A DNA stretch of 64,000 nucleotides from Pseudomonas sp. M47T1 (GTDB lineage Bacteria; Pseudomonadota; Gammaproteobacteria; Pseudomonadales; Pseudomonadaceae). Every line of letters starts with the position of its first letter. The stretch's first letter is position 1. Shown here piece by piece: positions 37,227 to 46,865 of this stretch. The notes below the pieces were generated by a model. That model ran no database searches and was not told where the DNA came from. It was given only the letters and a program-made list of their open reading frames with translations. Position numbers and translations under genes: made by a program. The stretch lies in the NCBI RefSeq assembly GCF_000263855.1, contig NZ_AJWX01000005.1, forward strand, positions 1 through 64,000, given 5' to 3'.

Positions 37227-38483
37227 GTGAAAGGCACCTTCCGCTCGCTGCATAACTATAACTATCGCGTCTGGGCCGGTGGCGCGCTGATCTCCAACAT
37301 CGGCACCTGGATGCAGCGCACGGCCCAGGACTGGCTCGTCCTGGTACAACTGACCCACGAAAGCGCCACCGCCGTGGGCATCGTCATGGCCCTGCAGTTC
37401 GGCCCCTATCTGTTGTTGATGCCCTTCACGGGCCTCGCCGCAGACCGCTTCGACCGGCGCCGGCTGGTCATGGCCACGCAAGCGTTGTCCGGGTTGCTGG
37501 CGCTGATCCTGGGGATACTGACCCTCACCGGCGTGGTACAGCTATGGCACGTCTACGTCTTCGCCTTCCTGTTTGGCTGCGTCAGTGCCTTTGACTCCAT
37601 TGCCCGGCAGACCTTCGTCGCAGAGCTTGTGGGTGACAAGGACCTGTCCAACGCCGTGGCGCTCAACTCCACCTCATTCAACGCGGCGCGCATGATCGGC
37701 CCCGCCGTGGCCGGCGTGCTGATTGCCGCCATCGGCAGTGGCTGGGTGTTCCTGCTCAATGCCGCCTCGTTCGGCGCGGTGCTGTTGTCGTTGCGCTGCC
37801 TGCGCCTGGACCAACTGCGCACCTTGCAGCGCAGCAAGACCGGGCGCGGCAGCCTGCGCGCAGGGTTCGCCTACGTGCGCAGTCGCCCAGACCTGCTGGC
37901 CGTACTGTGGATGTATTTCCTGATCGGCACCTTTGGCCTGAACTTCCCCATTTTCATCTCCACCATGTCGGTCACGGTGTTCCACCAAGGCGCCAGCCAA
38001 TACGGCGTGCTGACGTCGTGCATGGCCATCGGCTCGGTGCTCGGCGCGCTGCTGTCGGCCAGCCGTGCCACGCCGCGGATCGGCGTGCTGCTGGCGGGTG
38101 CGCTGCTGTTCGGCGTGGGTACCGGGTTGGCGGCGCTCATGCCCGGCTATTGGTGGTTCGGCCTGACCCTGACTGCCGTGGGCATTTCCGCGCAAACCTT
38201 TACCACTACCGCCAACAGCACGGTGCAGTTGTCCACCGACCCGGCCATGCGCGGGCGGGTGATGGCCATATTCCTGGCCATTGCCATCGGCGGCACGCCC
38301 CTGGGCGCGCCCATCGTCGGCTGGGTGGCGGACATCTGCGGGCCGCGCTGGGCGCTGGGGATTGGCGCAGCGTCGGGCTTCCTGGCGGCCGGGGTGGCGG
38401 TGCGTTACCTGATCAGGTATCGCGGGTTGCGGGTATGGATTGAAGGCCGGCGGTTACGGCACAGCATTGATACGATGATATGA
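37227..38483 (+). CDS. EntS-like MFS exporter
   Basis: 418 residues from a GTG at 37227. Twelve membrane spans; the start (FRSLHNYNYRVWAGGALISN, IGTWMQRTAQDWLVLVQLT) and FDSIARQTFVAELVGDKDLSNAVAL identify the EntS/MFS_3 branch, whose founding member exports enterobactin. No siderophore biosynthesis gene is near, so the substrate is open. No strong ribosome site precedes the GTG. Confidence 0.82.
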   Translation: MKGTFRSLHNYNYRVWAGGALISNIGTWMQRTAQDWLVLVQLTHESATAVGIVMALQFGPYLLLMPFTGLAADRFDRRRLVMATQALSGLLALILGILTLTGVVQLWHVYVFAFLFGCVSAFDSIARQTFVAELVGDKDLSNAVALNSTSFNAARMIGPAVAGVLIAAIGSGWVFLLNAASFGAVLLSLRCLRLDQLRTLQRSKTGRGSLRAGFAYVRSRPDLLAVLWMYFLIGTFGLNFPIFISTMSVTVFHQGASQYGVLTSCMAIGSVLGALLSASRATPRIGVLLAGALLFGVGTGLAALMPGYWWFGLTLTAVGISAQTFTTTANSTVQLSTDPAMRGRVMAIFLAIAIGGTPLGAPIVGWVADICGPRWALGIGAASGFLAAGVAVRYLIRYRGLRVWIEGRRLRHSIDTMI

Positions 38484-38574
38484 ACCTGGCCCCTATGGCA
38501 GCCCCGTAGCTAAACACGGTTTCTGTAGTCAGGGAAACAGCTACGATTGAAGGGGCCCACCCGGAGACGCCGCC

Positions 38575-39027
38575 ATGAGCCAGGCCATTGCCGCCTACCT
38601 GCATTACCTGTCGATTTTCACCCTGTTCGCCCTGCTGTCCATCGAGCACGTGCTGCTCAAGCCCGAGCCCACCGTGGCCCAGGCGCGCAGCTTGATGCGC
38701 GTGGATCTGCTGTTCGGGATTGTTGCGGGGCTGGTCGTGCTGACGGGGTTGGCGCGGCTGCTGTGGTTTGCCAAGGGGCCGGACTATTACCTGCACAACG
38801 GTTTTTTTCACGCCAAAGTGGCAGTGTTCGTGCTGATCGGCCTGTTGTCGGTCGTGCCCACTGTGCGTTTTCTGGGCTGGCGCCCAGCCGTGAAGGCCGG
38901 CGTGGCGCCGACCGTCAGCGCGGCCAGCGTGCGGCACATGACCATGATCATCCGCCTGGAGCTGGCCTTGCTGATCGTGGTGCCGCTGCTGGCCACGCTG
39001 ATGGCACGGGGCTTTGGCACCTTTTGA
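38575..39027 (+). CDS. DUF2214-family membrane protein
   Basis: 150 residues with four hydrophobic helices (about 8-25, 48-68, 80-98, 125-146). The N-terminus (AAYLHYLSIFTLFALLSIEH) and the LRVDLLFG/HNGFFHAKVAVFVLIGLLS blocks match DUF2214. A polytopic inner-membrane protein of unknown role. Short gene ending one base from the aroA stop on the opposite strand. Confidence 0.8.
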   Translation: MSQAIAAYLHYLSIFTLFALLSIEHVLLKPEPTVAQARSLMRVDLLFGIVAGLVVLTGLARLLWFAKGPDYYLHNGFFHAKVAVFVLIGLLSVVPTVRFLGWRPAVKAGVAPTVSAASVRHMTMIIRLELALLIVVPLLATLMARGFGTF

Positions 39028-39028
39028 C

Positions 39029-40288
39029 TCAGCCGTGGTGGTAGGTCACGCCCAGCGACGCCAACGCATCCCAGTAGCGCGGGTAGGTCTTGCCCACGCA
39101 CAGCGGGTCTTGGATGCGGATGCCTGCAACTTTGAGACCGGCCAAGGCGAAGCACATGGCGATGCGGTGGTCGGAGTGGGTGTCGATCAATGCATCACAA
39201 GTGGTGCCGGCCAGCGCCGGGTCGGCATGCACCAGCAAATCATCGCCTTCCACGGTGGACAGGCCCGGGCGAATGGCATTCAGGCCGTCGTCCAGCGCGG
39301 CCACGCGGTCGCACTCCTTCACCCGCAGGTTGGCCAGTTCCACGAAGCGCACCGGCGTCTCATTGAAGGCCGCCAGCACGGCCAGGGTGGGAATGGCGTC
39401 CTGCATCTGCGAGCCGTTGATCACCGCCGGCATTTTCGGGAACTGGGCGATGTAGGCCTGGGCCTCGGCATCGGGCTGGGTGAACGCGTCGTCGGCCACG
39501 CCCAGGTCGAGGGTGCCACCGGTGAGGGCCTGGGCCGCCCACAGGTAGGTGGCGGCCGACGCGTCGGGCTCGATGAAGTAGTCGCCGGCCACGTAGCCGG
39601 TGGGCTGCACGCGCCAGGTGACATCGTCCAGTTGTTCCACCTGGGCACCGAAGGCGCGCATGCAGGCCAGGGTCAGGTCGACATAGCCACGGGCACCGAT
39701 GTCCTTGCCGGTGAGGGCCACATCGATCGGCGTGGTGCCGCAGGCCGCGACCATCAGCAGCGCCGAGACGTACTGGCTGGACAGGCCGCCATCAATCTCG
39801 AAACGCGACGCTTGCAGGGCACCGCGGCCCTTGACCTGCACCGGCGGGCAGCCAGTGGCGCTGTGCACATCGATGCCGCCGGCGCGCAGCGCGGCCAGCA
39901 GCGGGCCGATGGGGCGCTTCTGCATGTAGTGGTCGCCGTCCAGGGTCACGTCGCCGCTGACCGTGGCCACCGCGGCGGTGAGAAAGCGCACGGCGGTGCC
40001 GGCGTTGCCCAGGAACAGTGGCTCGCTGGGTACCTGCAACTGGCCGCTGCCGGTGACCACGAAGGTGGTGTCATCCGGCTCGTCGATGACCACGCCCATC
40101 TGCCGCAGGGCATTGGACATGTGTCGGGTGTCGTCGCTTTTCAGCGCGCCATCCAGGCGGCTGGTGCCCTTGGCCAGGGCCGCCAGCAGCAGCGCACGGT
40201 TGGTGATCGATTTTGACCCGGGTGGCGAAACCTGTCCGTTCAAGGCAAAGCCAGGCGGGATCACCGTGATTGTTTGTTGCGCAGCCAT
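39029..40288 (-). CDS. aroA: Stand-alone 5-enolpyruvylshikimate-3-phosphate synthase
   Basis: 419 residues when started at MAAQQTITV (ATG 40286-40288); a GTG at 40306 would add six residues. Catalyses the sixth shikimate step. Conserved: GSKSITNRALLLAAL (Lys), LFLGNAGTAVRFLTAA, QMQDAIPTLAVL (Asp), RVKECDR (Glu), HSDHRIAM. In the glyphosate-binding loop the Pro that follows 'TAMR' in the E. coli enzyme (Pro101) is Phe here (GTAVRFL). Pseudomonas normally carries its housekeeping domain fused to prephenate dehydrogenase, so this is probably a second copy of a different EPSPS class. Confidence 0.92.
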   Translation of the reverse strand: MAAQQTITVIPPGFALNGQVSPPGSKSITNRALLLAALAKGTSRLDGALKSDDTRHMSNALRQMGVVIDEPDDTTFVVTGSGQLQVPSEPLFLGNAGTAVRFLTAAVATVSGDVTLDGDHYMQKRPIGPLLAALRAGGIDVHSATGCPPVQVKGRGALQASRFEIDGGLSSQYVSALLMVAACGTTPIDVALTGKDIGARGYVDLTLACMRAFGAQVEQLDDVTWRVQPTGYVAGDYFIEPDASAATYLWAAQALTGGTLDLGVADDAFTQPDAEAQAYIAQFPKMPAVINGSQMQDAIPTLAVLAAFNETPVRFVELANLRVKECDRVAALDDGLNAIRPGLSTVEGDDLLVHADPALAGTTCDALIDTHSDHRIAMCFALAGLKVAGIRIQDPLCVGKTYPRYWDALASLGVTYHHG

Positions 40289-40456
40289 TTGTTCAACACT
40301 CCCCACTCGAAAACCTTGCCGCCGGTTCTACCACAGCAATAAAGACCCCCATCATGCCATTTCTGCGCGAGCAGATCAGCCCTTTGCTTGCACCCCGTGC
40401 GCGACGGCGTCTAGGCTGGGGACTTGAATGGACCATTTCGACCACAGGAGCGCTGC

Positions 40457-41440
40457 ATGAACACCGTCAACCTGGGCAACACCGGCCTCAAGGTATCCCC
40501 CCTGGCATTGGGCTGCATGACCTACGGCGTGCCCAACCGCGGCAAACACCCCTGGACCCTTGACGAACAGACCAGCCGCCCGTTGATCAAGCAGGCGCTG
40601 GAACTGGGCATCAATTTCTTCGATACCGCCAACAGCTACTCCGACGGCACCAGCGAGGAAATTGTCGGCCGTGCCCTGCGCGACTACGCCCAGCGCGATG
40701 AGATCGTGATTGCCACCAAGGTGTACTTCCCCATGCGTGCGGCGCCCAACGTGGGCGGCCTGTCGCGCAAGGCCATCTTCAATGAGATCGACAACAGCCT
40801 GCGACGCCTGGGCACGGACTACGTCGACCTGTACCAGATTCACCGCTGGGATTATGAAACGCCCATCGAGGAAACCCTTGAAGCACTGCATGACGTGGTC
40901 AAGGCCGGCAAGGCCCTGCACATCGGCGCCTCGTCCATGCACGCCTGGCAGTTCGCCAAGGCGCTGGCGACGTCCGAGCGCCATGGCTGGACGAAGTTTG
41001 TGTCGATGCAGAACCACTTGAACCTGATCAACCGCGAGGAAGAGCGCGACATGCTGCCGCTGTGCCGCGACGCCGGCATTGCCGTGCTGCCCTGGAGCCC
41101 GCTGGCCCGTGGCCGCCTGACCCGCGACTGGAACCAGAGCACCGCGCGCACCGAGACCGACGACTACGGCAAGAGCCTGTACCAGCCCCACACCGAGGGC
41201 AGTGACCGGCAGATTGTGGAGGCCGTATCGCAAATCGCCGCCGCCCGTGGCGTACCTCGCGCCCAAGTGGCGCTGGCGTGGGTGATGCAGGCGCCTGGGG
41301 TGACTGCGCCGCTGGTGGGCGCCTCTAAAGCCGAGCATTTGATCGATGCGGTGGCCGCACTGGAATTGAAGCTGGAGCCTGAGGAAGTCCAGCAGCTGCA
41401 GGCGCCCTACATTCCTCACGCGGTAGTGGGATTCACCTGA
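40457..41440 (+). CDS. Aldo/keto reductase
   Basis: 327 residues from ATG 40457 (ACAGGAG ribosome site). TIM-barrel oxidoreductase with the catalytic tetrad visible: Asp and Tyr in FFDTANSYSDG, Lys in VIATKVYFP, His in YQIHRWDYE; NADPH-binding motifs WSPLARGRL and VGASKAEHL near the C-terminus. The pattern fits the YajO/YghZ-like AKR branch acting on small aldehydes or ketones. Single gene, divergent from aroA. Confidence 0.88.
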   Translation: MNTVNLGNTGLKVSPLALGCMTYGVPNRGKHPWTLDEQTSRPLIKQALELGINFFDTANSYSDGTSEEIVGRALRDYAQRDEIVIATKVYFPMRAAPNVGGLSRKAIFNEIDNSLRRLGTDYVDLYQIHRWDYETPIEETLEALHDVVKAGKALHIGASSMHAWQFAKALATSERHGWTKFVSMQNHLNLINREEERDMLPLCRDAGIAVLPWSPLARGRLTRDWNQSTARTETDDYGKSLYQPHTEGSDRQIVEAVSQIAAARGVPRAQVALAWVMQAPGVTAPLVGASKAEHLIDAVAALELKLEPEEVQQLQAPYIPHAVVGFT

Positions 41441-41450
41441 CGGCCCACCC

Positions 41451-41543
41451 TGTAGCCACGTGGCCCTGTGCCTGGCTGATGATGTGCAGCGTACGCAGGG
41501 GCCAGCGCAGCCTGACGTCGAATGGCCACCCCCAGCCGCTACA
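41451..41543. repeat. REP-type repeat
   Basis: Starts TGTAGCCACGTGGCC, contains GGGGCCAGCGCAGCC, and ends CCAGCCGCTACA; same outer ends as the repeat at 7372-7465. Located between the aldo/keto reductase and the lactonase. Confidence 0.6.
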
Positions 41544-41618
41544 GGATAGGGTGCAATGGCTGGCAATCGTCATACGACGTCTGATAACCTCGGGAGCACA
41601 ATAACAAGGAGTCACCCC

Positions 41619-42776
41619 ATGCCCTCGCCGTTCCCACGCCTGGCCCGCCGGGCCATCCCTCTCCTGTTCGCCACTCTGTCCTGTCAGGTAACCATGGCCT
41701 CTACCTTCGTCTACGTCTCCAACGCCGCCGATGGCACCGTGTCCACCTACCAGTTGGACGCCGCCAACGGGGCGCTCACTCCGGGCGCCGTGGCCAAGGC
41801 GGGGCCGAACGTGATGCCCCTGGCCGTCAGCCCTGACCGCAGCCGCCTGTACGCGGCGGTACGCTCGCAACCCTACCGCGTGCAGACCTTCAGCATCGCC
41901 CCCGGTGACGGTCACCTGACCCAGGTCAGCGAAAGCCCGGCCGCCGACAGCTACGCCTATATTTCCCTGGACCAGACCGGCCACTACCTGTTTGGCGTGT
42001 CCTACGACAACGACATCATGACCGTGACCCAGGTCGACAAGGACAAGGTCGCCGACGCGCCCCTGCACACCTTCAAGACCGCGCAGAATGCCCACTCTGT
42101 GCGCATCGACAAAGACAACCGGACCTTGCTGGTGGCCAACCTGGGCGGTGAGCGCGTGCTGCAATATCACTTCGATGCGCGCAACGGCGCCGTCACGCCA
42201 TACACCCCGGGCCATCTGGCTGCGCCCCCAGGCCTGGGCCCGCGCCACATGGCCTTCGCCCCGGATAACCGCTTCGTGTACGTACTGGATGAGTTGCACG
42301 ACAAGGTCATCAGCTACGCCCTGGACGCCAAGAGCGGCCAACTGAGCCAGGTGGCCGTGGCCAGCAGCCTGCCGGCCGACTATGGCCTGAAGCCCGGCGC
42401 CCCGCGCGGCCCGTCGCGGGTCAGCACCCCGGCCATGCAGCCCCATGCCGACAACAGCCAGGACATCTGGGCCGCCGACATTCACGTGACCCCGGACGGC
42501 AACTACCTGTACACCAGCGAGCGCACCAGCAGCGTGCTGTCGGCGTTCAAGGTGGACAAGGCCCACGGCACCCTGAGCCTGGTGGGTACCTTCGCCACCG
42601 AGAAACAGCCGCGCGGTTTTGCCATCAGCGCCGACAGCCGCCATTTGGTGTGTACTGGCGAGAAGTCCACGCAACTGTCGGTGTTCAACATCGACCCGGC
42701 CACCGGCGGCCTCAGCCTCAATGGCCGTTACCCCACCGGCAACGGCGCCAACTGGGTGGAAATCGTCACGCTGTAG
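41619..42776 (+). CDS. Periplasmic lactonase-family (seven-bladed propeller) protein
   Basis: 385 residues from ATG 41619 (AAGGAG ribosome site). Signal peptide (AIPLLFATLSCQVTMA). Repeats of the form 'YVSN..DGTVSTYQLD' and 'TPDGNYLYTSERTSS', plus GPRHMAFAPDNRFVYVLDE, identify the 6-phosphogluconolactonase (YbhE/Pgl) propeller family. Unlike cytoplasmic Pgl it is exported, so it probably opens sugar lactones formed in the periplasm, for instance gluconolactone from quinoprotein glucose dehydrogenase (inference). Confidence 0.82.
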   Translation: MPSPFPRLARRAIPLLFATLSCQVTMASTFVYVSNAADGTVSTYQLDAANGALTPGAVAKAGPNVMPLAVSPDRSRLYAAVRSQPYRVQTFSIAPGDGHLTQVSESPAADSYAYISLDQTGHYLFGVSYDNDIMTVTQVDKDKVADAPLHTFKTAQNAHSVRIDKDNRTLLVANLGGERVLQYHFDARNGAVTPYTPGHLAAPPGLGPRHMAFAPDNRFVYVLDELHDKVISYALDAKSGQLSQVAVASSLPADYGLKPGAPRGPSRVSTPAMQPHADNSQDIWAADIHVTPDGNYLYTSERTSSVLSAFKVDKAHGTLSLVGTFATEKQPRGFAISADSRHLVCTGEKSTQLSVFNIDPATGGLSLNGRYPTGNGANWVEIVTL

Positions 42777-42779
42777 GTC

Positions 42780-43256
42780 TTACAGGCCCAGGTCGCTCAG
42801 GCCTGGGTGATCATCGGGGCGCCGCCCCTGGGGCCAGTGAAACGCGCGCTCACTGGCCTGGATGGGCAGGTCGTTGATGCAGGCGAATCGCTTGGCCATC
42901 AGGCCGTTCTCGTCGAACTCCCAGTTTTCGTTGCCGTAGGAACGAAACCAGTTCCCGGAGTCGTCATGCCACTCGTAGGCATAACGCACGGCGATGCGGT
43001 TGTCGGTGAACGCCCACAATTCCTTGATCAGCCGGTATTGCAGCTCCTTGTTCCATTTGCGGGCCAGGAAGGCCTCGGCTTGCTCGCGGCTGTGGACGAA
43101 CTCGGCACGGTTGCGCCATTGAGTGTCCACTGTGTAGGCCAGGCTGACCTTGTGCGGGTCGCGGCTGTTCCAGCCGTCTTCGGCCAGGCGCACCTTGAGT
43201 GCAGCGGTTTCGCGGGTGAACGGTGGCAGCGGCGGGCGTGGGGCATCGACGGGCAT
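42780..43256 (-). CDS. DUF1348 (SnoaL-like) protein
   Basis: 158 residues from ATG at 43254-43256, with GAGG eight bases upstream. NTF2-like fold family with the DUF1348 pattern ([13 protein letters not shown]-like opening, [61 protein letters not shown]). Cytoplasmic, no signal peptide. Function unknown; family members are small soluble proteins. Convergent with the lactonase (3 bases apart). Confidence 0.85.
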   Translation of the reverse strand: MPVDAPRPPLPPFTRETAALKVRLAEDGWNSRDPHKVSLAYTVDTQWRNRAEFVHSREQAEAFLARKWNKELQYRLIKELWAFTDNRIAVRYAYEWHDDSGNWFRSYGNENWEFDENGLMAKRFACINDLPIQASERAFHWPQGRRPDDHPGLSDLGL

Positions 43257-43467
43257 AGCAGGTACCTCGCAGAGGGAATCAGCCCCCAAAGCCTATCATC
43301 GAAACCGCGGCCGCCCCTGCGCCCGATGAATATTTCCAAACACGCGGTCAATAGCGAAAAATATTCTAGAGCTAAGCGATAAGAGCACAGATAAATCAAT
43401 AATTTTGCCCGTTCCTGCGCGTAAGCTTTCTCCATCACTGACCCGCAGGAAGAAAGGGAACCCACCC

Positions 43468-44622
43468 ATGTCCAACGCCCCGCTGTATTTCGATTACGCC
43501 GCCACCACCCCCGTCGACGACCGCGTGATCGCGGCTATGGTCGAGTGCCTGGGCCAGGCCGGCAATTTCGGCAACCCGGCGTCCAGCTCCCATGCCTACG
43601 GTCAGCGTGCACGGCAATCGGTGGAACTGGCCCGCCGCCAGGTGGGTGAGCTGATCGGCGCCCACGCCGACACCCTGGTGTGGACCTCCGGCGCCACCGA
43701 GTCCAACAACCTGGCACTCAAGGGCATCGCCGCCTCGGCCAGCGCCGAGCGCCGGCACATCATCACCAGTGTGCTCGAACACAAGGCCATCCTGGACACC
43801 GTCAACGAGCTGGAGCAACAAGGCTTCCGCATCACCCGTCTGCAACCCGACCACCTGGGCCTGATCCAGCCCCAGGCCGTGCGCGCGGCATTGTGCAGCG
43901 ACACCCTGTTGGTATCGCTGATGCTGGTGAACAACGAACTGGGCACCCTGACCGACGTGGCCACCATCGGCCAGGTTGTGCGCGACCACGGCGCCCTGAT
44001 GCACGTGGACGCCGCCCAGGGTACCGGCAAGGTGAACATCGACCTGAACCACTGGCCCGTGGACCTGCTGTCTATTTCGGCGCACAAGAGCTACGGCCCC
44101 AAGGGCATCGGCGCCCTGTACGTGGGTGAACGCGCGCGCCCTGCGCTGCGCGCCCAGATCCACGGCGGCGGCCACGAACAGGGCCTGCGCTCGGGTACCC
44201 TGGCGACCCACCAGATCGTTGGCATGGGCGCGGCCTACGCCTTGGCCAGCGCACATCTGGAGCAGGAAACGCAGAGCATTGGCGCGCTGTCGGCACGACT
44301 GCGCGACGGCCTGCTGCAACTGAGCGGCGTACGTTTGAATGGTTGTGCGCAGCAACGCATTCCCCACACCTTGAACGTGTGCATCGACGTGCCTGGCTTC
44401 AACAGCGCGACGCTGGCCAATGAGCTGGCCCTGTCGTCTACCTCGGCCTGCAATTCGGCCAGTGCCGGACCGTCCCACGTACTCGTGGCGCTGGGCTTGA
44501 GCGCCGAACAGGCCCAGCGCAGCGTGCGCCTGAGCCTGGGCCGCTACACCACCCAGGCTGACGTGGATCGCGCCATCGACGTAATCGGCCAGGCCCTCAG
44601 CGCCCCGCCGGCGCTGTGGTAG
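43468..44622 (+). CDS. Cysteine desulfurase (NifS/IscS-like)
   Basis: 384 residues from ATG 43468. PLP-dependent class V aminotransferase: YFDYAATTPVDDRV opening, TSGATESNNLALKG, HVDAAQGTGKV, PLP-Lys in SAHKSYGPKGIG, RSGTLATHQIVG and the catalytic loop Cys in STSACNSASAG. It releases sulfur from cysteine as enzyme-bound persulfide. It is not in an isc or suf cluster, so it is probably an auxiliary desulfurase, for example for thiolation or cofactor sulfur delivery (inference). Confidence 0.88.
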   Translation: MSNAPLYFDYAATTPVDDRVIAAMVECLGQAGNFGNPASSSHAYGQRARQSVELARRQVGELIGAHADTLVWTSGATESNNLALKGIAASASAERRHIITSVLEHKAILDTVNELEQQGFRITRLQPDHLGLIQPQAVRAALCSDTLLVSLMLVNNELGTLTDVATIGQVVRDHGALMHVDAAQGTGKVNIDLNHWPVDLLSISAHKSYGPKGIGALYVGERARPALRAQIHGGGHEQGLRSGTLATHQIVGMGAAYALASAHLEQETQSIGALSARLRDGLLQLSGVRLNGCAQQRIPHTLNVCIDVPGFNSATLANELALSSTSACNSASAGPSHVLVALGLSAEQAQRSVRLSLGRYTTQADVDRAIDVIGQALSAPPALW

Positions 44623-44637
44623 ACCCTGGCCTGGCGC

Positions 44638-45393
44638 TCAGGAACAGTAGGACGCGCGCTGATCCTCGATCAGCGTCAACGCCGCGGCCCAGGCCATGTC
44701 GATGATCTGCTCCACGCCGTCGCTTTCAAACTGCTTGGCCGTGTGCTCACACACATCGGCCGACGGGTAGACCAGCTTGCTGCCGCCCGCCAACGCCTGG
44801 ATCTGCGCCTGGCACGCACGCTCCAGGAAATGGATTTCGTGAAAAGCCTCGGCCACGCTGCCGCCCCCGGCCAACAACCCATGGTTGCGCAGGATCATGG
44901 CCCGGTGCGGCCCCAGGTCGGCGATCAGCCGCTCGCGCTCGTCCAGCGACAACGCAATGCCTTCATAGGTGTGGTACGCCAGCTTGCCGTAGAACTTCAG
45001 CGCATGCTGGCTGATGGGCAGCAGCCCCTGCTCCTGCGCCGACACCGCGATACCGGCCGCTGTGTGGGTATGGATGACGCAGGTCAGGTCCGGGCGCGCC
45101 ATGTGGATGGCCGAGTGGATGACAAAGCCTGCTGCATTCACCGGCACCTGGGCACAGGCCGGGTCCACTGCCTTGCCATGCTGGTCGATCAGCACCAGGT
45201 CGCTGGCGCGCATGCGATCGAACAGCACACCATAACGGTTGATCAGAAAGTGATGCTCGGGCCCCGGCACGCGCAGAGTCAGATGCGTGTCGATCAGGTC
45301 GGTCATGCGAAAGTGGGCAATCATGCGGTACAGCGCGGCGAGTTCACAGCGGGCCTGCCATTCGGTCTCGCTAAAGGTTGCGGGCTTGCTCAT
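44638..45393 (-). CDS. Class II aldolase/adducin-family protein
   Basis: 251 residues. Zn2+-site residues typical of fuculose/ribulose-phosphate aldolases are present: His pair in CVIHTHTAAGIAV and His in RNHGLLAGGGS; an early DTHLTLRVPGPEHHFLIN matches the adducin-like branch. Expected to be a metal-dependent aldolase or decarboxylase acting on an unidentified substrate. Ribosome site GGAGGAAC precedes the ATG. Convergent with the cysteine desulfurase, 15 bases apart. Confidence 0.85.
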   Translation of the reverse strand: MSKPATFSETEWQARCELAALYRMIAHFRMTDLIDTHLTLRVPGPEHHFLINRYGVLFDRMRASDLVLIDQHGKAVDPACAQVPVNAAGFVIHSAIHMARPDLTCVIHTHTAAGIAVSAQEQGLLPISQHALKFYGKLAYHTYEGIALSLDERERLIADLGPHRAMILRNHGLLAGGGSVAEAFHEIHFLERACQAQIQALAGGSKLVYPSADVCEHTAKQFESDGVEQIIDMAWAAALTLIEDQRASYCS

Positions 45394-45678
45394 GGGTGTT
45401 CCTCCTGGGCTGGATCGCCTGCGCTCTGACGGCGCATGGCAGCTCAGATACTACCTTCTATCAGTGCTGGTGCCACAACCATTGATGGGGTTGCTGCAAC
45501 GGCATAAAAGCAGCCGGCCTGCAGCAGCAACTGTGTTTGTGGGAGCCGCCGAAGGCTGCGTCTTGCAATGCCCATGACCAGGCCAACGCCAGGGATAACC
45601 CTTTAAAAGCGCACCGTTCTATGCCCCAGTCCCAGGCCCAGGCGTTGGGCCAGGCGCATGGCCTTCATTCACAGGGCG
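45394..45678. other. Intergenic gap with a partial REP sequence
   Basis: 285 bases without a supported gene. Contains the REP-like fragment GTGGGAGCCGCCGAAGGCTG at about 45540-45559 followed by CGTCTTGCA, which recurs near 50732-50748. No terminator with T-run is evident. Confidence 0.5.
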
Positions 45679-46547
45679 TCAGGACCAGGCTTTGACCACC
45701 AGGCGAGTCGCCTCGGCAATTACCTCGCTACGGGGCTGGGCGTTGCGGGCCGTTGCTCGGGTGTACACCGCCAGCACCCAGGGCGCGCGCGCTGCAGGCC
45801 AGATCACCGCCACGTCATTGGCCACGCCGTAATCGCCGGAGCCGGTCTTGTCGCCCACCGCCCAGCCACTGGGCACGCCGGCGCGAATGCGCGCCTCGCC
45901 CGTGGTGTTGCCCCGCAGCCATTGTTGCAGCTGCGCTCGTGACGGTGCCGCCAGCCCGTCGCCCAACGCCAAATGCTGCAGGCTGCTGGCCATGGCGCGC
46001 GGCGTGGTGGTGTCGCGCACGTCACCGGGCAAGGCACTGTTCAGCGCGGTTTCATAACGGTCCAGGCGAAACGCCGGGTCGTTCAGGCTGCGCGCAAAGG
46101 CCGTCAGCACCGCCGTGCCCCCCACCACACCCAGCAGCAGGTTTGCCGCCGTGTTGTCGCTGTACTGCAACCCGGCGGCACACAGTTGGGCCACGGTCAT
46201 GCCGGTGGCCACGTGCCGTTCGGTGACCGGCGAATAACTCACCAGCTGCCCCTGGCGGTAGGCAATACGCTGCTGCAACAGGCCGGGCTGTTGTTCATTG
46301 CGGTGCAGGATGGCCCCCGCCAGCATCACCTTGAATGTGCTGCAAAAGGCAAAGCGCTCCTCTTCGCGGTAGCCCAGCGTGGCGCCGGTAGCGGTGTCCA
46401 GTGCCCAGACCCCGAGCCGCCCCCCCAGGTTGCTTTCCAGCGCCTGGAAGCCGGGTCGGGGCCCTTCGCCCAAGCCGGCAGCGCCAGCGCCAAGGAGCCC
46501 AGGCCTGCGCCCTGCAACAGGCGGCGACGGGTAAGCGTGCAGTTCAT
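45679..46547 (-). pseudogene. Class A beta-lactamase with Tat signal, frameshifted after the signal peptide
   Basis: Reading from the ATG at 46545-46547 gives a twin-arginine signal (TRRRLLQGAGLGSLALALPA) and then AWAKGPDP...; the mature enzyme continues in another frame from GPRPGFQALESNLGG. One additional G in the plus-strand G-run at 46458-46461 would join them as AWAKGPRPGFQALE. The downstream enzyme is intact: active Ser-Lys in STFK (FCSTFKVML), SDN loop (YSDNTAANLLLG), Glu166 equivalent in DRYETALN and KTG (VGDKTGSGDYG). It is either a real homopolymer mutation, a phase-variable switch or an assembly error; if repaired, a serine penicillinase exported folded. Confidence 0.78.
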
Positions 46548-46865
46548 GGTGAAACCCTTGCCAGTCAAGTGGGTGCGCAAGGATAACCCGGTTCAGAAGC
46601 ACACTGACTGGGAACTGGTTTTATTCATACAAAATTTTTCCAACTACCACAGTTTTCTCACACTTACATAAACAGTTCCTTAACAACACTCGGAAATTCC
46701 GACTCGACTTTTTATCGTATTCCGATTTTTTTACATCTTTTTCATCGCCTTCCAACGGCGCTGCTTTTAACGTTCCCTCACGATCTGCGCTGTGCAAGTT
46801 GCCACAGCTTTACCGTAACTTGCTGAATAAAAATTTAACTTTCCTTTCGACTCAGGAGCACCACC
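46548..46865. promoter_or_regulatory. A+T-rich divergent promoter region between beta-lactamase and histidine phosphatase
   Basis: 318 bases with much lower G+C than the genes around it, especially 46610-46760. Contains the short palindrome CGGAAATTCCG (46691-46701) and several T-tracts. The ribosome site AGGAG lies just before the phosphatase ATG at 46866. I looked for tandem PmrA- or PhoP-type direct repeats and saw none that are convincing. Confidence 0.5.
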
